NCBI GenBank assembly: GCA_963682175.1
Contig: OY821779.1
Coordinates: 5,840,501-5,904,500, forward strand
Source: Triglochin maritima
Lineage: Eukaryota; Streptophyta; Magnoliopsida; Alismatales; Juncaginaceae
Reading direction: 5' to 3'
DNA length: 64,000 nt
Of this stretch, positions 34,238 to 46,919 are shown piece after piece (the stretch's first letter is position 1; each line of letters opens with the position of its first letter). The notes below the pieces were generated by a model. It saw nothing but the letters and a program-made list of their open reading frames with translations, did not search any database and had not been told where the DNA came from. Made by a program: the position numbers and the translations under genes.

Positions 34238-34589
34238 CACCGTCCTAACCATGATTCGGACGATCTGGTCACGAACTTTCTCTCTCTTCCAAATCAGTTT
34301 TCTCTCTCTTTCACATCAGTTTTCTTTATGCTCAACTCATTTTCTTTTATTTCCTACATTATTCACCTCTTAACCAAAACCCACCACAACTCATCTCTCT
34401 CCTTCACATCATTTCGGGGTCGATTTTGGAAAAAAATCTGAAAAAATTCTACAAAATCAAAAAAAAATAGAAAACTTATTTTCCAAAAAAAAGATTAAAA
34501 TTAATTTTAAAAAAATTGAAAACAAAAAAATACTTTAAAAAGCGTGCTAAACCTCACGACCGCGACGACGGACCCTGTTACGGGTGCCC
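34238..34589. mobile_element. PIF/Harbinger-type MITE with TAA target duplication
   Basis: The body (CTCTCTCTTCCAAATCAG...CACATCATTTCGGGGTCG) matches the MITE at 19882. TAA flanks both sides (34235-34237, 34590-34592). The ends CACCGTCC and, reversed, GGGCACCC are imperfect. Confidence 0.6.
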
Positions 34590-34592
34590 TAA

Positions 34593-35430
34593 GGGATTTA
34601 TGAATGACCGTCCGTTGGGGTTGTGTCAGAAGTTGTGGGTCGGGAGTTTTAGTCGATTTTAGTAAAAGATTGTTGGAAATGTGTGCTTTTCCAGTGACAT
34701 TTGATGTCATGCAAAAATATGTAGTTGACTCTGATCCATTGGTATGGTGGTACTAAAGAATCGATTTCGAATTCAGATTTTGCATTGTGTCCTGTTAAGT
34801 AATTTTTTGCCAGTACACAGTATGACGTTCGTAATGACTTTGATCAGTTTGACCTCGTCTTAATTGGTTGCGTTCATCTTTCCTCTCATATTTAATTTTC
34901 TGTCTATAGGAAACATGACCTCGTCCCTGTGAAATTTACACTTTCGCTTTCACTGCTTCTGCGCAGCAGAGATTCTCTTTGCTGCGAAACAAGTAGCTGG
35001 TTGTATCACCGTTACAGAGACATCAAATTTTATAGATCGTCTCTCAAAAGTATTTACACCTGATATGATAAACTTGAAGTCTTCAGGCCCTGCTGCAACA
35101 AAGATGATGCATCCGCAATCTGGAATCACCCAACCGCTGCACCTCCAAATGCCAAGATTTCCACAATTGGAACGAGGGGGCGGTCGAAATGGAAGTACTT
35201 CAATGCATTTCTATCTCATTTGCAGATGCATCAGCAACCATAATCACCACCCTTGCATTACCATTTGCGTTTAGCACTTTTAAGAAGAAAAATATATAAT
35301 TGCTACTACTTTAAAGACATTTAGACATTTCAGTAAACATCTAGTAAAATAAGACTGCGTAGTATATAGTTTAGCTAAACTCTAATGTGTTGAAAATAAA
35401 GGAAATGAGTTTGAGACATCATGTCGCACA
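34593..35430. other. Intergenic, includes the 3' flank of the minus-strand gene
   Basis: No gene recognised at 34593-35300. The last part should hold the 3' untranslated region of the sucrase/ferredoxin-like gene. Confidence 0.4.
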
Positions 35431-38400
35431 TCATTTGAGCTGTTTGTAGCAACTATACGCGACTGTAACTGATACCACAGCTGCAACAACAGCAAGGGCA
35501 GCATAGGTATCCTCCCGCTCCCAACACTCAAACCACGTTGGCAGTGCACAGACTTTTCGAGTGGAGGCTCCTTTGCTGGTGCTTGTCTTGCTACTCTTAT
35601 CGGCAGTCTTTTGTGCCTCTTCCTCATCCCTGTGACAGGCTTCAAGGTTTTCATCAGATACTACGGTTTGGCAACAGCTCGCACTCCTGTTCCCTTGACA
35701 ACAGCCTGTCGCACCAGAAATGTTACTATTAACGGTTTCGAACGTCTCAGTCTCAGCCTCAGTTTGAGTTTGTTCTTTTGCATTTACGTCACTCTTCATC
35801 CCCCCATTCTGCTGAAGTCGAAGGTCGTGAACATTCTTCTGTTCTTCCTCAGACAAACCCATCTGCCCTCTGTATTGGTTAAACTTAAGGATTATTCGCT
35901 AATTGGGTTAAGTTCATAATTTCAACTCCAATTTTAATAAAAGTACAATAAAAAGAACTATCACAAGCACAAGAAAAAAGAATTAAATGCTAAATGTTGA
36001 ATCTCACACTTTATATGTAGTGTGACCATTTTCTTTAGAGTAAAAGAATACTCAGTTTCATAAATTTCAGATGCAAGAGTACTAAATTTATCAAGAGATC
36101 AATCAAGGAGAGAATCTACTGAACAAAAGAAATTCGCAAAGAATAGATGCTTAAACTAAGACAATAAAAAAATGCCAGACATCAAGAACTCGACTATCTT
36201 AATAAATAAGCTACACTACCTCCACAGATGGGTCAAAATTTCTCCTTTCCCAATATGTTGTTCAAGTAAAGCAGGAACATCATCAGGACTGACATAGCCA
36301 TACCTGAAAGGATAATGGACCAAAAGATTGATATATAACAGCTAGAGAAAACAAAAATGGAACACAAAGCTAATCAATCACTCAAGTACTTCCCCTACCA
36401 ATGACCAGATACATCTCCATCAATGTTTCGGCTGAATATAATTACATTCCCAGCATATTTATGGCCCCCAATGTGTGAGCAGGGGCTAACAGACACTTCA
36501 CCTTCAAGACCATGTGATTTTATCTCTTCTTTGAATTTCTGAATGAGAGCAGGCCCACAAACACCACATCGTTTATCTCGGCTTCCATGTGCACAGACAA
36601 AAACATAAGAGCCCGCAAGCCTTTCAGCCGCTCCTGGCAACCACTCAGCATCTTTCACAAGGGCTTCCTCAACAAAATTATCAACATCGAAGTGTGTCAA
36701 GCGTCTGCAGTTAAGAATGTAATCCCAAGTGTAAAGGCTAGGCAAAAGAATCAGTGAGACGATGTAATGAGATAAAGATACAAAAACATATGATAAGCTT
36801 ACCTGTATCTAATCATATCTGGAAAGATCATTATGTCTCCGTTTGAAGATTCACTGCCATCCTCTCCTTCACAAATTGTTAAACGGGTCTGCATAAGAAA
36901 TAGAGGAACTCTCTATAAGTTGCAAACACTAAATGGACAATGCTGGAAGCACACCTGTGGCATGAGATAATAGTCTTATCTAAGACAACTGTAATAGCAC
37001 AATCTAGACTTTCACCCTGCTAAATGCAAAATACAAATGACAAATAAATTTGAAAAAACCAAAAGAATGGTGTAAAATCATGTAACAAACATGGCACGCT
37101 TCAGTCATGTTCAACTTATCTGATGTTTACAAGAAGAAGATTTTTTTTTGTTTCAAACATGCATTGTAAACAAAATACCTTGGGCTCTGGGGATACAAAT
37201 TGTATTCAATGTTTCCGGTACCCTTTAACATGAGTAGAGCTGGAATAATTTCTTTTCAATCCCATTCAATCCGGACAGGCACCTATGCAAAGTCACTGCC
37301 AGGCACACACAGGATCCAACCTAGCCAGCAACAATTCCTTGGACCTCATTTGATCCGTTATCCCCAAAAATGGGTCACACGTGATGGGACTTAAAATGTT
37401 GAAAAGTGAAATTATTTTCACAATAGATACAATAATTATGTAAATCCAGTTATACTTTCCAACAAAACGTACGACTAAATTGAGGGCAGGAGTGACAACC
37501 CCCACCTATCCTATCTCTCCACCATAGTGTATAATTATGAACCACGAAATATCATTTTTCAGTCAAAAAATGTCCATCTTTTATCTTATAATAACTAATG
37601 ACATCAATCCCAGATTCCCAGATTAAAATACAAAATACTGTACATCCAAACAAAACCCACGGGGATGTGCAAAATTCTCTATTCTGAGAATTTGTTGCAG
37701 TCAAATAGGACTTAGTGAGAATATAACTTTTTTTCAATCATAGCTAGTTAGCATCATTGCAATTAGTAAAGATTGCATTTATGGAAATAAATGTGCTAAA
37801 GTTATAATTACTGCTAGTGTCAAATAAGGATTAACTACAACAATTCTTTTTTCTTCACATCCAAAATGATGCTCCTCCAGTAAACGATGCTTAGGGTGTG
37901 TTTCAATGCGGTATTTGTAAGTCTCATGGAATTTTCAATTGACGGCATTTGTAAATCCATAACTTATAAATGACGTAGTTTCTATTTCCATGTTTAGATA
38001 AGATGTTACATTAAAATGACAACTAAAAAAAACTTATATAACATCAATATTTCAACTTCTAGTAGTCAAAGCTAGTCTTTGTTCCAAACGCAGCCTAAAA
38101 CATCAATATTTCAACTTCTAAACTCACTAAAACGGCAACAACACCCAATCCCAAACCCCAAACAAAAGAAACATTCCCGAGTTCCAAAATTAAAATCAAA
38201 TAAAAACTAAAAAGATTTTTTTTTTTAAAAACCTGACCCGCTTCTTCATGTCCCCTCTCCGGGCCTTGAGAGCGGCGGAGAGCAGTCTAGGGAGGCGATC
38301 GAACTCGGCGGCCTCGATATGGGGCAGCCAGACCTGGGGCGTCTTGTAGCAGAGGAAGACGTGGCGGTCATGGATCTGTACGGTCCCGGGAAGATCGAGC

Positions 38401-38561
38401 TGCCCGAACTCGGGCCTTCCGAACCCGAACTCGGCGTCGTTGGCGTCGCCGAGGAAGGCGTCGCTCTGGAGGCTCCCCGAGGCGCTTCCGGCCTGGGAGG
38501 CGTCGCCGGTGCTTCCGGAGTGGGCGATCGGGGTGGCGACGGCGGTGGAGGCGTCTTCCAT
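35431..38561 (-). CDS. Sucrase/ferredoxin-like protein (AIM32/Apd1-related), five exons
   Basis: Minus-strand exons 38238-38561, 36803-36888, 36399-36704, 36220-36303 and 35431-35869 join in phase with GT-AG introns to give 412 residues. The Suc_Fer-like domain (thioredoxin fold, [2Fe-2S]) covers about residues 70-265. It is marked by KKRTRLTICEGEDG, FPDMIRYRRLTHFDV, VCAHGSRDKRCGVCGP and SPCSHIGGHKYAGN, which hold the conserved Cys and His residues thought to bind the cluster in the yeast relatives. A Ser/Thr/Glu-rich linker follows, then a hydrophobic C-terminal segment (YAALAVVAAVVSVTVAYSCY) that looks like a tail anchor. Plant members are poorly characterised; an electron-transfer or redox role is inferred from the family. 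The ATG at 38561 is the first in the frame and gives the usual acidic N-terminus. Confidence 0.9.
37894..38095. mobile_element. Small MITE in intron 1 of the sucrase/ferredoxin-like gene
   Basis: GGGTGTGTTTCAATGCGG at the left and, reversed, GGCTGCGTTTGGAACAAAG at the right form imperfect inverted ends. The flanks TTA and TAA are not an exact duplication. The phrase acatcaatatttcaacttct occurs at the right end and again 60 bp further, just outside, a local direct duplication. Confidence 0.5.
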
Positions 38562-38689
38562 TTGGGAGTTGAGAGGCGGTGGAGTGTGGGTTGAGGTGTT
38601 TGAGACTGTGGGGGTTTAAGTTGCGTGGGAGTTGAGGTTAACCATTCGTTAAGTGTTTTTATTTTTGGCTGTTTTAATTTGTCTGTCAC

Positions 38690-39360
38690 TTAGAAATATC
38701 GATTTTTTCAAAAATGAAAATTGAAAACTCATATTTTCTGTGATGTAGTAGTTAACTTTTTGTTTACGAAACTAAACTCTGAAGTCTGAACTATATGTAA
38801 TTTACTGTTATCATTGTTTTGTCGTTGCAAAATCTACTCGTATCATTTTCTTTCTTTCTTTTCTCCCTCTCCTCCTCTTTCACTCACTTTTCTATCTCCT
38901 TTTCTCTCCTCTCTCTTTCATTCTTTTTTCTCTCTTTCTCTCCTCTCTCTTTATTCTATTTTTTATCTCTTCTCTCTTTCTGACTTTCTCTTTGTCTCTT
39001 TTCTCACTCTTTCTCATAGCCTCTCTTCTTTCTCTTTCTCTTTCTCTCTCTTCTCTCACTTTTTATTAAATATTAATATTATTTACTATTAAAATAATTT
39101 TGGTGAGAGAGAAAAATGAATAAGGGAGAGAAAAGAGAGTGAAAAGAGAGGGGGAGAAGAGAGAAGAAAGAAAGAGAGAAAGGAGAGAGAGAAAAAAAAG
39201 TAGAGAAGAGAAAGAGAGAGAAAAGAGATAAGTGAATAGTAAAGTAGTTTTTGTAAATTTTACAACGAAATAATGATGACTAGTAAATTACATATAGTTT
39301 AGGGTTGTTTTTGCAAAATTACAAATTAAATAAGAATATTTCTAGCCGTCTTAATAGAAA
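38690..39360. mobile_element. Foldback element (long inverted repeat) just upstream of the sucrase/ferredoxin-like gene
   Basis: The left arm (CTATATGTAATTTACTGTTATC, then TTGTCGTTGCAAAATCTAC, then about 210 bp of CT-rich DNA) is the reverse complement, with mismatches, of the right arm (about 130 bp of GA-rich DNA, then GTAAATTTTACAACGAAAT and AGTAAATTACATATAG). The outer pair TAGAAATATC / GAATATTTCTA extends the arms. The loop is only about 30 bp near 39065-39095. The element begins about 130 bp upstream of the start codon, so it must lie in or beside the promoter. Confidence 0.7.
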
Positions 39361-41299
39361 ATTAACGGAGTGACATTAACGAGGTGTTAGTGGTGCAAAA
39401 ACGGGAAGAGATTTTAGTAGTCAAAAGGAAAACAGAATCCAGTGGAAAGTAAAAGATTTTGGGCTAAATTTTGTTATTTGTGCATGTTTGAATAAATAAT
39501 TTCCGGTCGATTTGGATATCGAAACACAAATGACCGAATGAAGGTCGGTGAACCGAAACGAGAATTCATGTTAAAATATTGGAATTTCTCTAAGCAAACG
39601 TGAAATGATCGAATGAATTTCGAACGTTCGAACTTGTGATTCCAGTTAAGGATTTCGGTGGTCCGTTTAGATAATATGTGCAGTCGTCCGTTAAGATAAT
39701 ATCAGTGGACCGAAGGATTGGTGGTCGAACACATATGATGAGTTTTCGTTGCTTTTCGATCTCAAATATCTTTCTTTCCCTTGGTTTTCCGTCGGATTCC
39801 CAGTGCGTAACCCCTAAAAGCAAATAAATTTTTCGACCAGTGTTGTCCCAACAAATATGAGTTTTCGAATGACATTTTGGCAAAATTCATGTTTTGAATT
39901 GTCACACGAGCAAAATGTCATTTTATTTTTTCTAATTTTATTATTATTTAAGGGAGACAGAACTCAACACTCTTAACACATAACATGCCTTTGGATGTAG
40001 TAAAAATTTGTCTTTCAACCAAAATGGGTTCTACTCTGTTTTTAACGATTGAAAACACATCTCGCTTGGATGCATTAAACTCAAACTAATTTCACAATGT
40101 CCCATCAACACCAAAAAAAAATTTGACCCAAAACGTGTCAAAACGAAGGTCGGACATGTATCAAATTTGTTTGGATCCCACTAGAAATGAAGGGAATGTG
40201 TTCTAAAAGTTTTACTTTTAAATCTCAATTATTATGAATTGAATGAGAAAATCGTTTTGTTCCTTGTTTATGTTATTCGCCTTTTAGAAGTGTTAAGGAA
40301 GAGACTCTTGGTCCTTAACCGTAGAGCTGTAAAAGATATTGGTTTACATAAAACAAAAGATATTCGCAATCATGGTAATTAACATGGGACATTAATTACC
40401 GGGTTAAGATTGTCGTGTTGGTCATAAATCATTGTAGCTCTATAAGTGATTGACAACACGGGTATGCAAAAGAGGAAAATATTACTTTTGTATACTGAAT
40501 AGACCTAATAAGTAAAATATTATAGAAATGTGTTTCTGTGTCATTAATATTTTACTGTGTCATTGGTCCTTTGATATGAGACTTATATCCGATCGCTTAA
40601 GGAGTTCTTAATTAGACTAGTGTCTTGAGCTATCGATGAGTGTAGTGTAAAGGCATTAGTTGGTTAAGTCCAACTTTTGTTGGAGAAGATAGCTAGTCAA
40701 AAGATTATCATTGCCCCTCTTAATTGAGTAATGATATTAGTGGGCCCTTTGATAAAACAAAGTTATAATGTGCACAATGTGATTTGAGTTAAGTCACATA
40801 TTTATAACTAGCTTAAAGAGATCAAGAAATGAATACTAATACAAAGATGACACAATATTACTTTGTGTGTATTCTTAATATCATGTGGCAAGGGACGGAC
40901 ACAAGTGATACACACTATCACAAAATGGATCGGGTTTTGGTTTGAGTGGAATTAAGACATCTAACTAATTGGGAGCTATAATGTGTAGTTAGATACCGCT
41001 TATAGCTTGTGATATTAAGCTCTTAATATCACTGTCAACTTAGTTTAGATCCTCCCATAGGTCACACCACAGAACTGGGAAACAGGAAATGTGGATTTTG
41101 AGTTCATAGGATGTGTCTGGTTTCATATAAAAATATGACACATGGGGTGAACAAGCAAAATCAAGATTATGTTGTGATTAATAACATAATTAGAATCTAA
41201 ATTAAATTCATATGTGATGTAAATATTATGGGGTGTAATGATTAATCATTACATAGGATAATATGTTACATAAGTTGTGAATTTACTACTAATCCCGAA
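39361..41299. other. Intergenic with probable LTR-retrotransposon debris, no gene seen
   Basis: 39380-39900 shows repeat-like sequence (ggtgttagtggtgc; tcggtggaccg words at 39540-39720 that look like worn palindromes). 40300-41250 is AT-rich. No coding frame was recognised. Confidence 0.35.
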
Positions 41300-42062
41300 A
41301 TGTCAAATTTTGTAGGGGTTAAAACCGAAATTTGACAAGTCTGCATGCACTGTGCAAAAACGGTCGACCGCTAGACCATAAACGGTCGACCGAATGTTGC
41401 GCGGTCGACCGCAATATTGCACGGTCGACCGGATGTGTATCGAGCGTAACGAGAATTTCGTCTGTTCGTTTTCGGTCGACCGAGTATTGCGATGAACCTT
41501 TTTGTTGCGAACGGTCGACCGAGAATATTGATCGGTTGACCGAAACTCGGTCGAACCGGTCGACCGGACCTCGCGAACGGTCGACCGGCCAGACGGTTTT
41601 ATGCAGAATTAATTAGATCATGCATGGAATTGGTCCATAATTGATTTAATTCGTGGCTAATATTATTTATTATTAAATAATGGATGGTTAGATGAAATTT
41701 TGCATGAGATCATGGGCAAGGGGTTGCACATGAATAGGTAATTTGGAGAGAACCTATAAATACAAGGTTATCTCATTACCTCCTTAATTAATTCATTATT
41801 TTTTTTGTGCAAAAATCTCTCTCCATAATTCTTCACGAAAATTCCTTAATTCTTAAGTTTAGTTTTAGTTTCAAGAGGGCTTCTTCTCAAGGAAACTAAA
41901 GAGATGTTAGTAATTAGATTCTAAACCCTATTGGAGATCAAGAGGCTAGCTCTTCTCTCTCCAATCTCGTTTAGAGTTTGGTGAAATCTCGGAGGCATCC
42001 GGCGCGGCGAGAAGCGTCATCAACGTCTCCGAATCTTCAAGAAGTTTTAGAGAACTTCTAGG
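41300..42062 (+). mobile_element. LTR-like remnant with palindrome array and TATA box
   Basis: A palindrome array (41361-41587) is followed by TATAAATA at about 41755-41762 and a leader that ends with a splice-donor-like AGGTATGATT (42060). This is the order U3 array, TATA, leader. Ends are not defined and no coding sequence follows. The family is different from the Tork LTRs by sequence. Confidence 0.5.
41361..41587. repeat. CGGTnnACCG palindrome array in the 41-kb LTR-like remnant
   Basis: At least nine sites, mostly exact. Neighbouring sites have spacers of 12, 9, 10, 11 and 11 bp (22-, 19-, 20- and 21-bp spacing). The array ends about 168 bp before the TATA box. Confidence 0.9.
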
Positions 42063-42775
42063 TATGATTTCGGAATTCTTGGTTTGTTTTAATAAAAGTT
42101 TTAAAACTAGTTATTGAAACAAACTAGTACATGCATGAAATAAATCATAGAAAATTGTATAAGATCCTTATTATACTTAAAATTCCGAAAATATATAGAC
42201 ATAATTAAACATGAAATCCTACAAGAAAAACCAACAAAACTTGCTTCCTCTTCCAATTGAAGCGTAACATGTAGAAAACCAACACTTGCTATTGATCGTT
42301 GGATAACGTGTTTCTTGAAAATTTGTTTCCCTGAAAAACTAAATTCTTTTTCAACCATCAATGACACTGATCAAACGCACCCACATGCCCTAGAAAGGAT
42401 GTAAAGAAAGTTCTAAATTTCTAATCATTTATTTATAATTAGGGATTGAATTTGCAATTTTTAGTTGAGAAAACTTTTCGGATTTGATGGGATGGTTTTG
42501 ACGTTGTTTTACTTTTAAGAGTCGTACTGCTTTATGTCCTGTTTTAAGTTTTGTTTATCTTATCTAGTGCAAGTCCAAGATTAAATTATTTGATTATTTC
42601 GGTGGAATAGATTCACCCAGGTAAAACTATCAATACTTTGTATTTTCATTGGTCGTACTTTTCGCAGCTTTAGATCACAGTATAATGCAACAGTCAAATG
42701 ATAAAATATGTTCTATTGTTTGTTTAACTATATAAAGTGGACCCAGATTTTTTTTTCCCTACCAATTCTATTTTA
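42063..42775. other. Intergenic, nothing recognised
   Basis: AT-rich DNA without recognisable coding or repeat ends. Confidence 0.4.
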
Positions 42776-43011
42776 GGTGTGATTGGTTCGTAGGAAACAA
42801 TGAAAAATTTAAAACTCAATTTCATGACTTTCTCAGTAATTACAGTAGAAATTGAAGAAGTCATTCATAATACAATTTTATAAAAATTTAGAATTCATAG
42901 AAGTTGAGTTCTCAAACTACTCTAAGTTGTTCTGCAAATCAATCACCATAATACCATTTTGGAAGTCAATTCCCCAACTTTCAAGTTGAGTTCCTACAAA
43001 CCAATCTTACC
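42776..43011. mobile_element. Small MITE with 20-bp inverted ends
   Basis: The left end GGTGTGATTGGTTCGTAGGAA and the right end, reversed, GGTAAGATTGGTTTGTAGGAA differ at few positions. The 236-bp body has no coding capacity. The target duplication is unclear. Confidence 0.6.
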
Positions 43012-43873
43012 GTAAGAAAAAATTGTTTATTATACAATATCAAGTTTAACAAGTACTACTTACTGTTACACATAGTAAGACTTAAAAGTGGTCACACTGT
43101 AAAGAGAAATGCTCTATTTTCTTAAATTAGGAGGTGTTGAAACTTACCTATCAAAGAACAATTACAACCTAATTTCAGCCTATTTTACGTATCAAAACTC
43201 TTCTTTTGGCCTTTGGGTGGGATAGTGGTCACAAGATCCTCTTTATTGATGGAATCAACCTATCATACGCGAAAAAGAAACAATTACAACCTAATTTCAT
43301 ACATGATGATTACCAGTGGAGCTAAAAGTTCCAACACAGTAGTTAGGGTATATCCAATATCACATATATGATATATCACACACATTCATTCATCTGTAGC
43401 TGAGATATTATGCCACTATCGCTGGCATATCCCGTGAAACATATGCACCATAACTTGACAGTCGCGAGCCAGTTGACTTTAATGCACGTGATATTCGGTT
43501 AATACCATCACTAACAAGTATCTCGGACGACCTGATCATAATCTTTTTTTTCTTCTTTTTTTTCCAAATCAACTTTCTCGCTCTCCAACACACTTTCTTC
43601 TTTTTCCAACATTATTCATCTATTAACCACAACATACATCTCTCCATCACGTCATCTTTTATTTTCACTCACTTTTGTTCTATTCCAAAATTAATTATAT
43701 TTACCCAAAACATTAATAATTCAAACAAATATATATTAATTAGCAAATATTTATTTTTATCAATAAAAAAACATAATACATATTTATTTAAACCATTGTA
43801 CGTAGCGCAATACAATAAATTATTACATTACCTCAATTTCATTAAAATGAAAATGCATACTACTAAAAAAATA

Positions 43874-45194
43874 TTAATTTGCAGTTCCCCCGAATTGTTG
43901 CCCTATGTGCTCGATCAAGTCAGATCTGAGGGCGAGATGCATGTTTTTTTCACGAATACATTCTCTGGTGTCCATGTACGTATGAAGATCGACAACACGA
44001 CCGGTGGAGAACCGATTCGAACCCAGAGTTGATGTGTTGCCTAAGTTGGGCGGGAGGTCATGCTCAAATTTTGTTGTATCATAAATAGTGTAATATGAGT
44101 CTCGTTCGTCCTCTACTATCATGTTGTGCATTATAATGCACGCAATGATGATCTTGTTCAAGAGGTCAACGTTCCACGCAAGAACGGGACCGGTTATGAT
44201 TACCCACCGCACCTGTAGCACTCCAAATGCACGTTCTACGTCTTTACGCGCTCCTTGCTAGTATTGTGCAAATAACATGTCCTTAGGAGTTTGGGGGCAG
44301 CGGGTTAGACTTCACGAAAGCTGCCCACTGCGGATAAATATCATATGTAAGGTAATATTTCATATTATAAGGATGACCGTTGATTGAGTATTGAACGTTA
44401 GGTGTGTGTCCTTCTAACACGTCATTAAAAATAGAAGACCGTTGAAGGACGTTCAGGTCATTACAAGACCCTGGAACACCGAAGAAGGAATGTCATATCC
44501 AAAGGTCATACGATGCTACGACCTCTAGAATAACAATGGGTTTTCCACTTCGTCCTTGGTATTGTCCTTTCCAAGCAACCGGATAATTTTTCCATTTCCA
44601 GTGCATACAGTCGATGCTCCCCAACATTCCCGGAAAGCCTCGTTCCTCACCAACGTGTAGCAGCCTTGCCAAGTCCTCGGACGTGAGACATCGCAGATAT
44701 TCTTCCTGAAAGTTGACTATGACCCCTTCTACAAATTTTTGGAAAGACATTCTTTTCGTTCCCTCCCTCATCTGCAGGTACTCGTCAACGTTATCAGCTG
44801 ATACACTATAAGCTAACATTCGGAGAGTTATAGTCATTTTTTGCAGTCCTGATATTCCAAGTCTACCCATGACATCTGGCCTTCGTTGGAAGAACACCTC
44901 GGAGGACTCAACTGCGTTTGATATTCGGAGGAATACATGTTTCCTCATTCTAAACATTCTGAAAATACTAGGACCATACACAGGATCGTCAGCAAAATAA
45001 TCGAAATAAAGTTTGGCGTAACCTGTTTCTCGATCTCTATCGGGACCGGTTTTCCTTCTAGCTCAACGTTACCTTTCTACAGGTGGACGAGACATATGCT
45101 GCGAAAGGTAGTCTATTACTTCCTCAGCTAGTTCGTTTCCCTCATCGTCAGAGGAATTACTTGTTGAGGACGGAACACTACTACAAGAAGACAT
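43874..45194 (-). pseudogene. Harbinger transposase (DDE_Tnp_4 / plant transposon protein), broken
   Basis: The minus-strand start at 45194 (MSSCSSVPSSTSNSSDDEGN) runs into TAA and TGA stops near 45072. Beyond them the frame continues with YAKLYFDYFADDPVYGPSIF, the 'RMFRMRKHVFLRI' segment, MLGSIDCMHWKWKNYPVAWK (first catalytic Asp in context) and VASYDLWI, where TGA replaces a Trp codon. After another frame change the end is recognisable as DVERAFGVLQVRWVIITGP and IIIACIIMHNMIVEDERD. At least three stops and a frameshift make it inactive. Confidence 0.88.
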
Positions 45195-45249
45195 CTTGAA
45201 GGCCGAAGAATATAGTCAACGACTATGACGGAATGGCGTAATCCCCTAT

Positions 45250-45540
45250 TTATGGATGAAGAATATGGTGTGGTCGTGAGAAAGTGAAGAAGTAGTTGTG
45301 GTTACGGTTGTGAGAAATTGTTGCGGTTGTGAGAAAGTTGTGGTGGTTGTGGTTAAAGTTGTGAGAAAGTGGTGTGGTCGTGAGAAAGTAATGTAGTCGT
45401 GAGAAAGTGGTTGTTGTCGTGAGAAAGTGCAAATGTGGTTGTGGTGGCGGTCGTGAGAAAGTGGTTGTGGTCGTGAGAAAGTGAAAAAGTGATTGTGGTT
45501 GTGGTCGTGAGAAAGTGTTGCAGTTGTGAGAGAGTTTATA
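45250..45540. repeat. Minisatellite between the divergent Harbinger genes
   Basis: About ten copies of GTGGTCGTGAGAAAGTG and near variants (GTTGTGAGAAAGT) fill the space between the two divergent start codons. The tract is non-coding. Its apparent His/Asn-rich reading on the other strand is an artefact of the repeat. Confidence 0.8.
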
Positions 45541-45613
45541 AATACCACACACAACCCTTAAAGTCATCACACCATCTAAACACTCAAAGGTTCATTTCAA
45601 AACTTCACTGAGA

Positions 45614-46919
45614 ATGTCGTCGTCTGACAACAATGATCCCCAGCAAATGCCTCCCCCAAGTCGCCCTCCTTATGATGGAATCAGATTTTCCCAGTTCGCC
45701 GACCCATCTTCCTGCTACAACCCTTACTACCCCAGTGGGTCCCAACCTCCTATACCGCAAAACCCTATCTACCCGTACCAAAATCCTCAACATCCACCGC
45801 CGCAAAACCCGTTCTACCCGTACCAAAATCCACCACCGCAAAACCCGTTCTACTCGTACCAAAATCCTCAGCATCCACCGCTGCCAAGTGTATTCCAGAT
45901 GTATTCCGACTTCCTGAATACTGACTCCACTAAGTTCGACTCTCGTGATAATGTAGACCCTTGTCCCGCAAGTCTGTCTCAACAATCACCCAAACATACA
46001 ACCAACTCATCGAAGGCCAAATGTGGTTGGTCTTACACGAAACTACGGAAGATGAGGCCCTCGTTTCTGCTTACATTGTCGTTAGTAGCGACGCGGTAGT
46101 GGGAACAAACCAGAAAAATAACCAATTTTGGGCAAAAGTCAAATATTTATACGACGACACCGACCTTACTAAGGACCAACTCTTAGCTAGAAACCAAGAG
46201 TCAATCAAAGGTCGTCGGAGGAGAATAAATCAGGCAACGAGCAAGTAGGCGGGCATCTATGATGAAGCAACTAGACGAATGACAAGTGTACAAAACGAGG
46301 ATGACGTGATCAAACAAGCTCATCTAATTTCCGAGCGTGAAACCGGCACCGCCTTTCAGTACACTCACGCCTGGAGAATCCTGAAACAATACCCGAAGTG
46401 GAGATCCTTGGTCTCCGTACGCACTAAGTACCTTCCAAGTCACGTACGAGGGGTACATACTCCGACCAAACAATCTTCCGGGTCTTCCAATAAACGAAGT
46501 TGTACTGACCCGTCTGGCTCCGGATCCTCCACTAAACGAAGTCGGACGGAGTCATCCGAAGAGGAACGCCACGAAAGCTCTTCTCCTAATTTTCCTACGT
46601 TGATTCCTGAATTTATACCACATCTTGAACCTCATCCTACCGGTATTAAAAGAAGCAAAAGGAAAGGTAAAACGGTAGAAGAGATCAAGAAGTGCATACT
46701 ACAAACCTGACTGCTCGTCTTGTTGAACACACCACCATAAAAGATAAAGAACTTGCATTCAGAGAACGCAAGTTGGAGTTTCAAAAAAAGAAAGAGAAGC
46801 AACATGCTAGGAAAAAACTCTATGAGATATACGTACAACTACTGAATGTTAAAGATCTGGGTTTAATGACTGAGGATGACAAAATCCAGCTAGCAAATGT
46901 ACATAAGCAGTTGATGTAA
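45614..46919 (+). pseudogene. Harbinger ORF1 protein (SANT/trihelix-type, No-apical-meristem-associated C-terminus), broken
   Basis: Starts MSSSDNNDPQQMPPPSRPPY with proline/tyrosine-rich repeats (NPFYPYQN, about 30-bp DNA units). A frame change near 45980 leads to ETTEDEALVSAYIVVSSDAV and VVGTNQKNNQFWAKVKYLYD, the DNA-binding domain often annotated in plants as 'glutathione S-transferase T3-like'. A TAG at 46246 replaces a conserved Trp. TGTAFQYTHAWRILKQYPKW follows, then Ser/Arg-rich sequence and, in a third frame, the coiled C-terminus ending in KQLM. This protein assists the transposase in binding and nuclear import in Harbinger elements. Confidence 0.82.

Noticed and set aside
38246..38689. 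Pro/Ser-rich minus-strand frame overlapping exon 1 of the sucrase/ferredoxin-like gene
   Set aside because: Alternative frame of GC-rich exon 1. The chosen frame splices in phase to the conserved domain.
45246..45570. His/Phe-rich minus-strand frames between the Harbinger genes
   Set aside because: They are readings of the GTGGTCGTGAGAAAGTG minisatellite and match no family.
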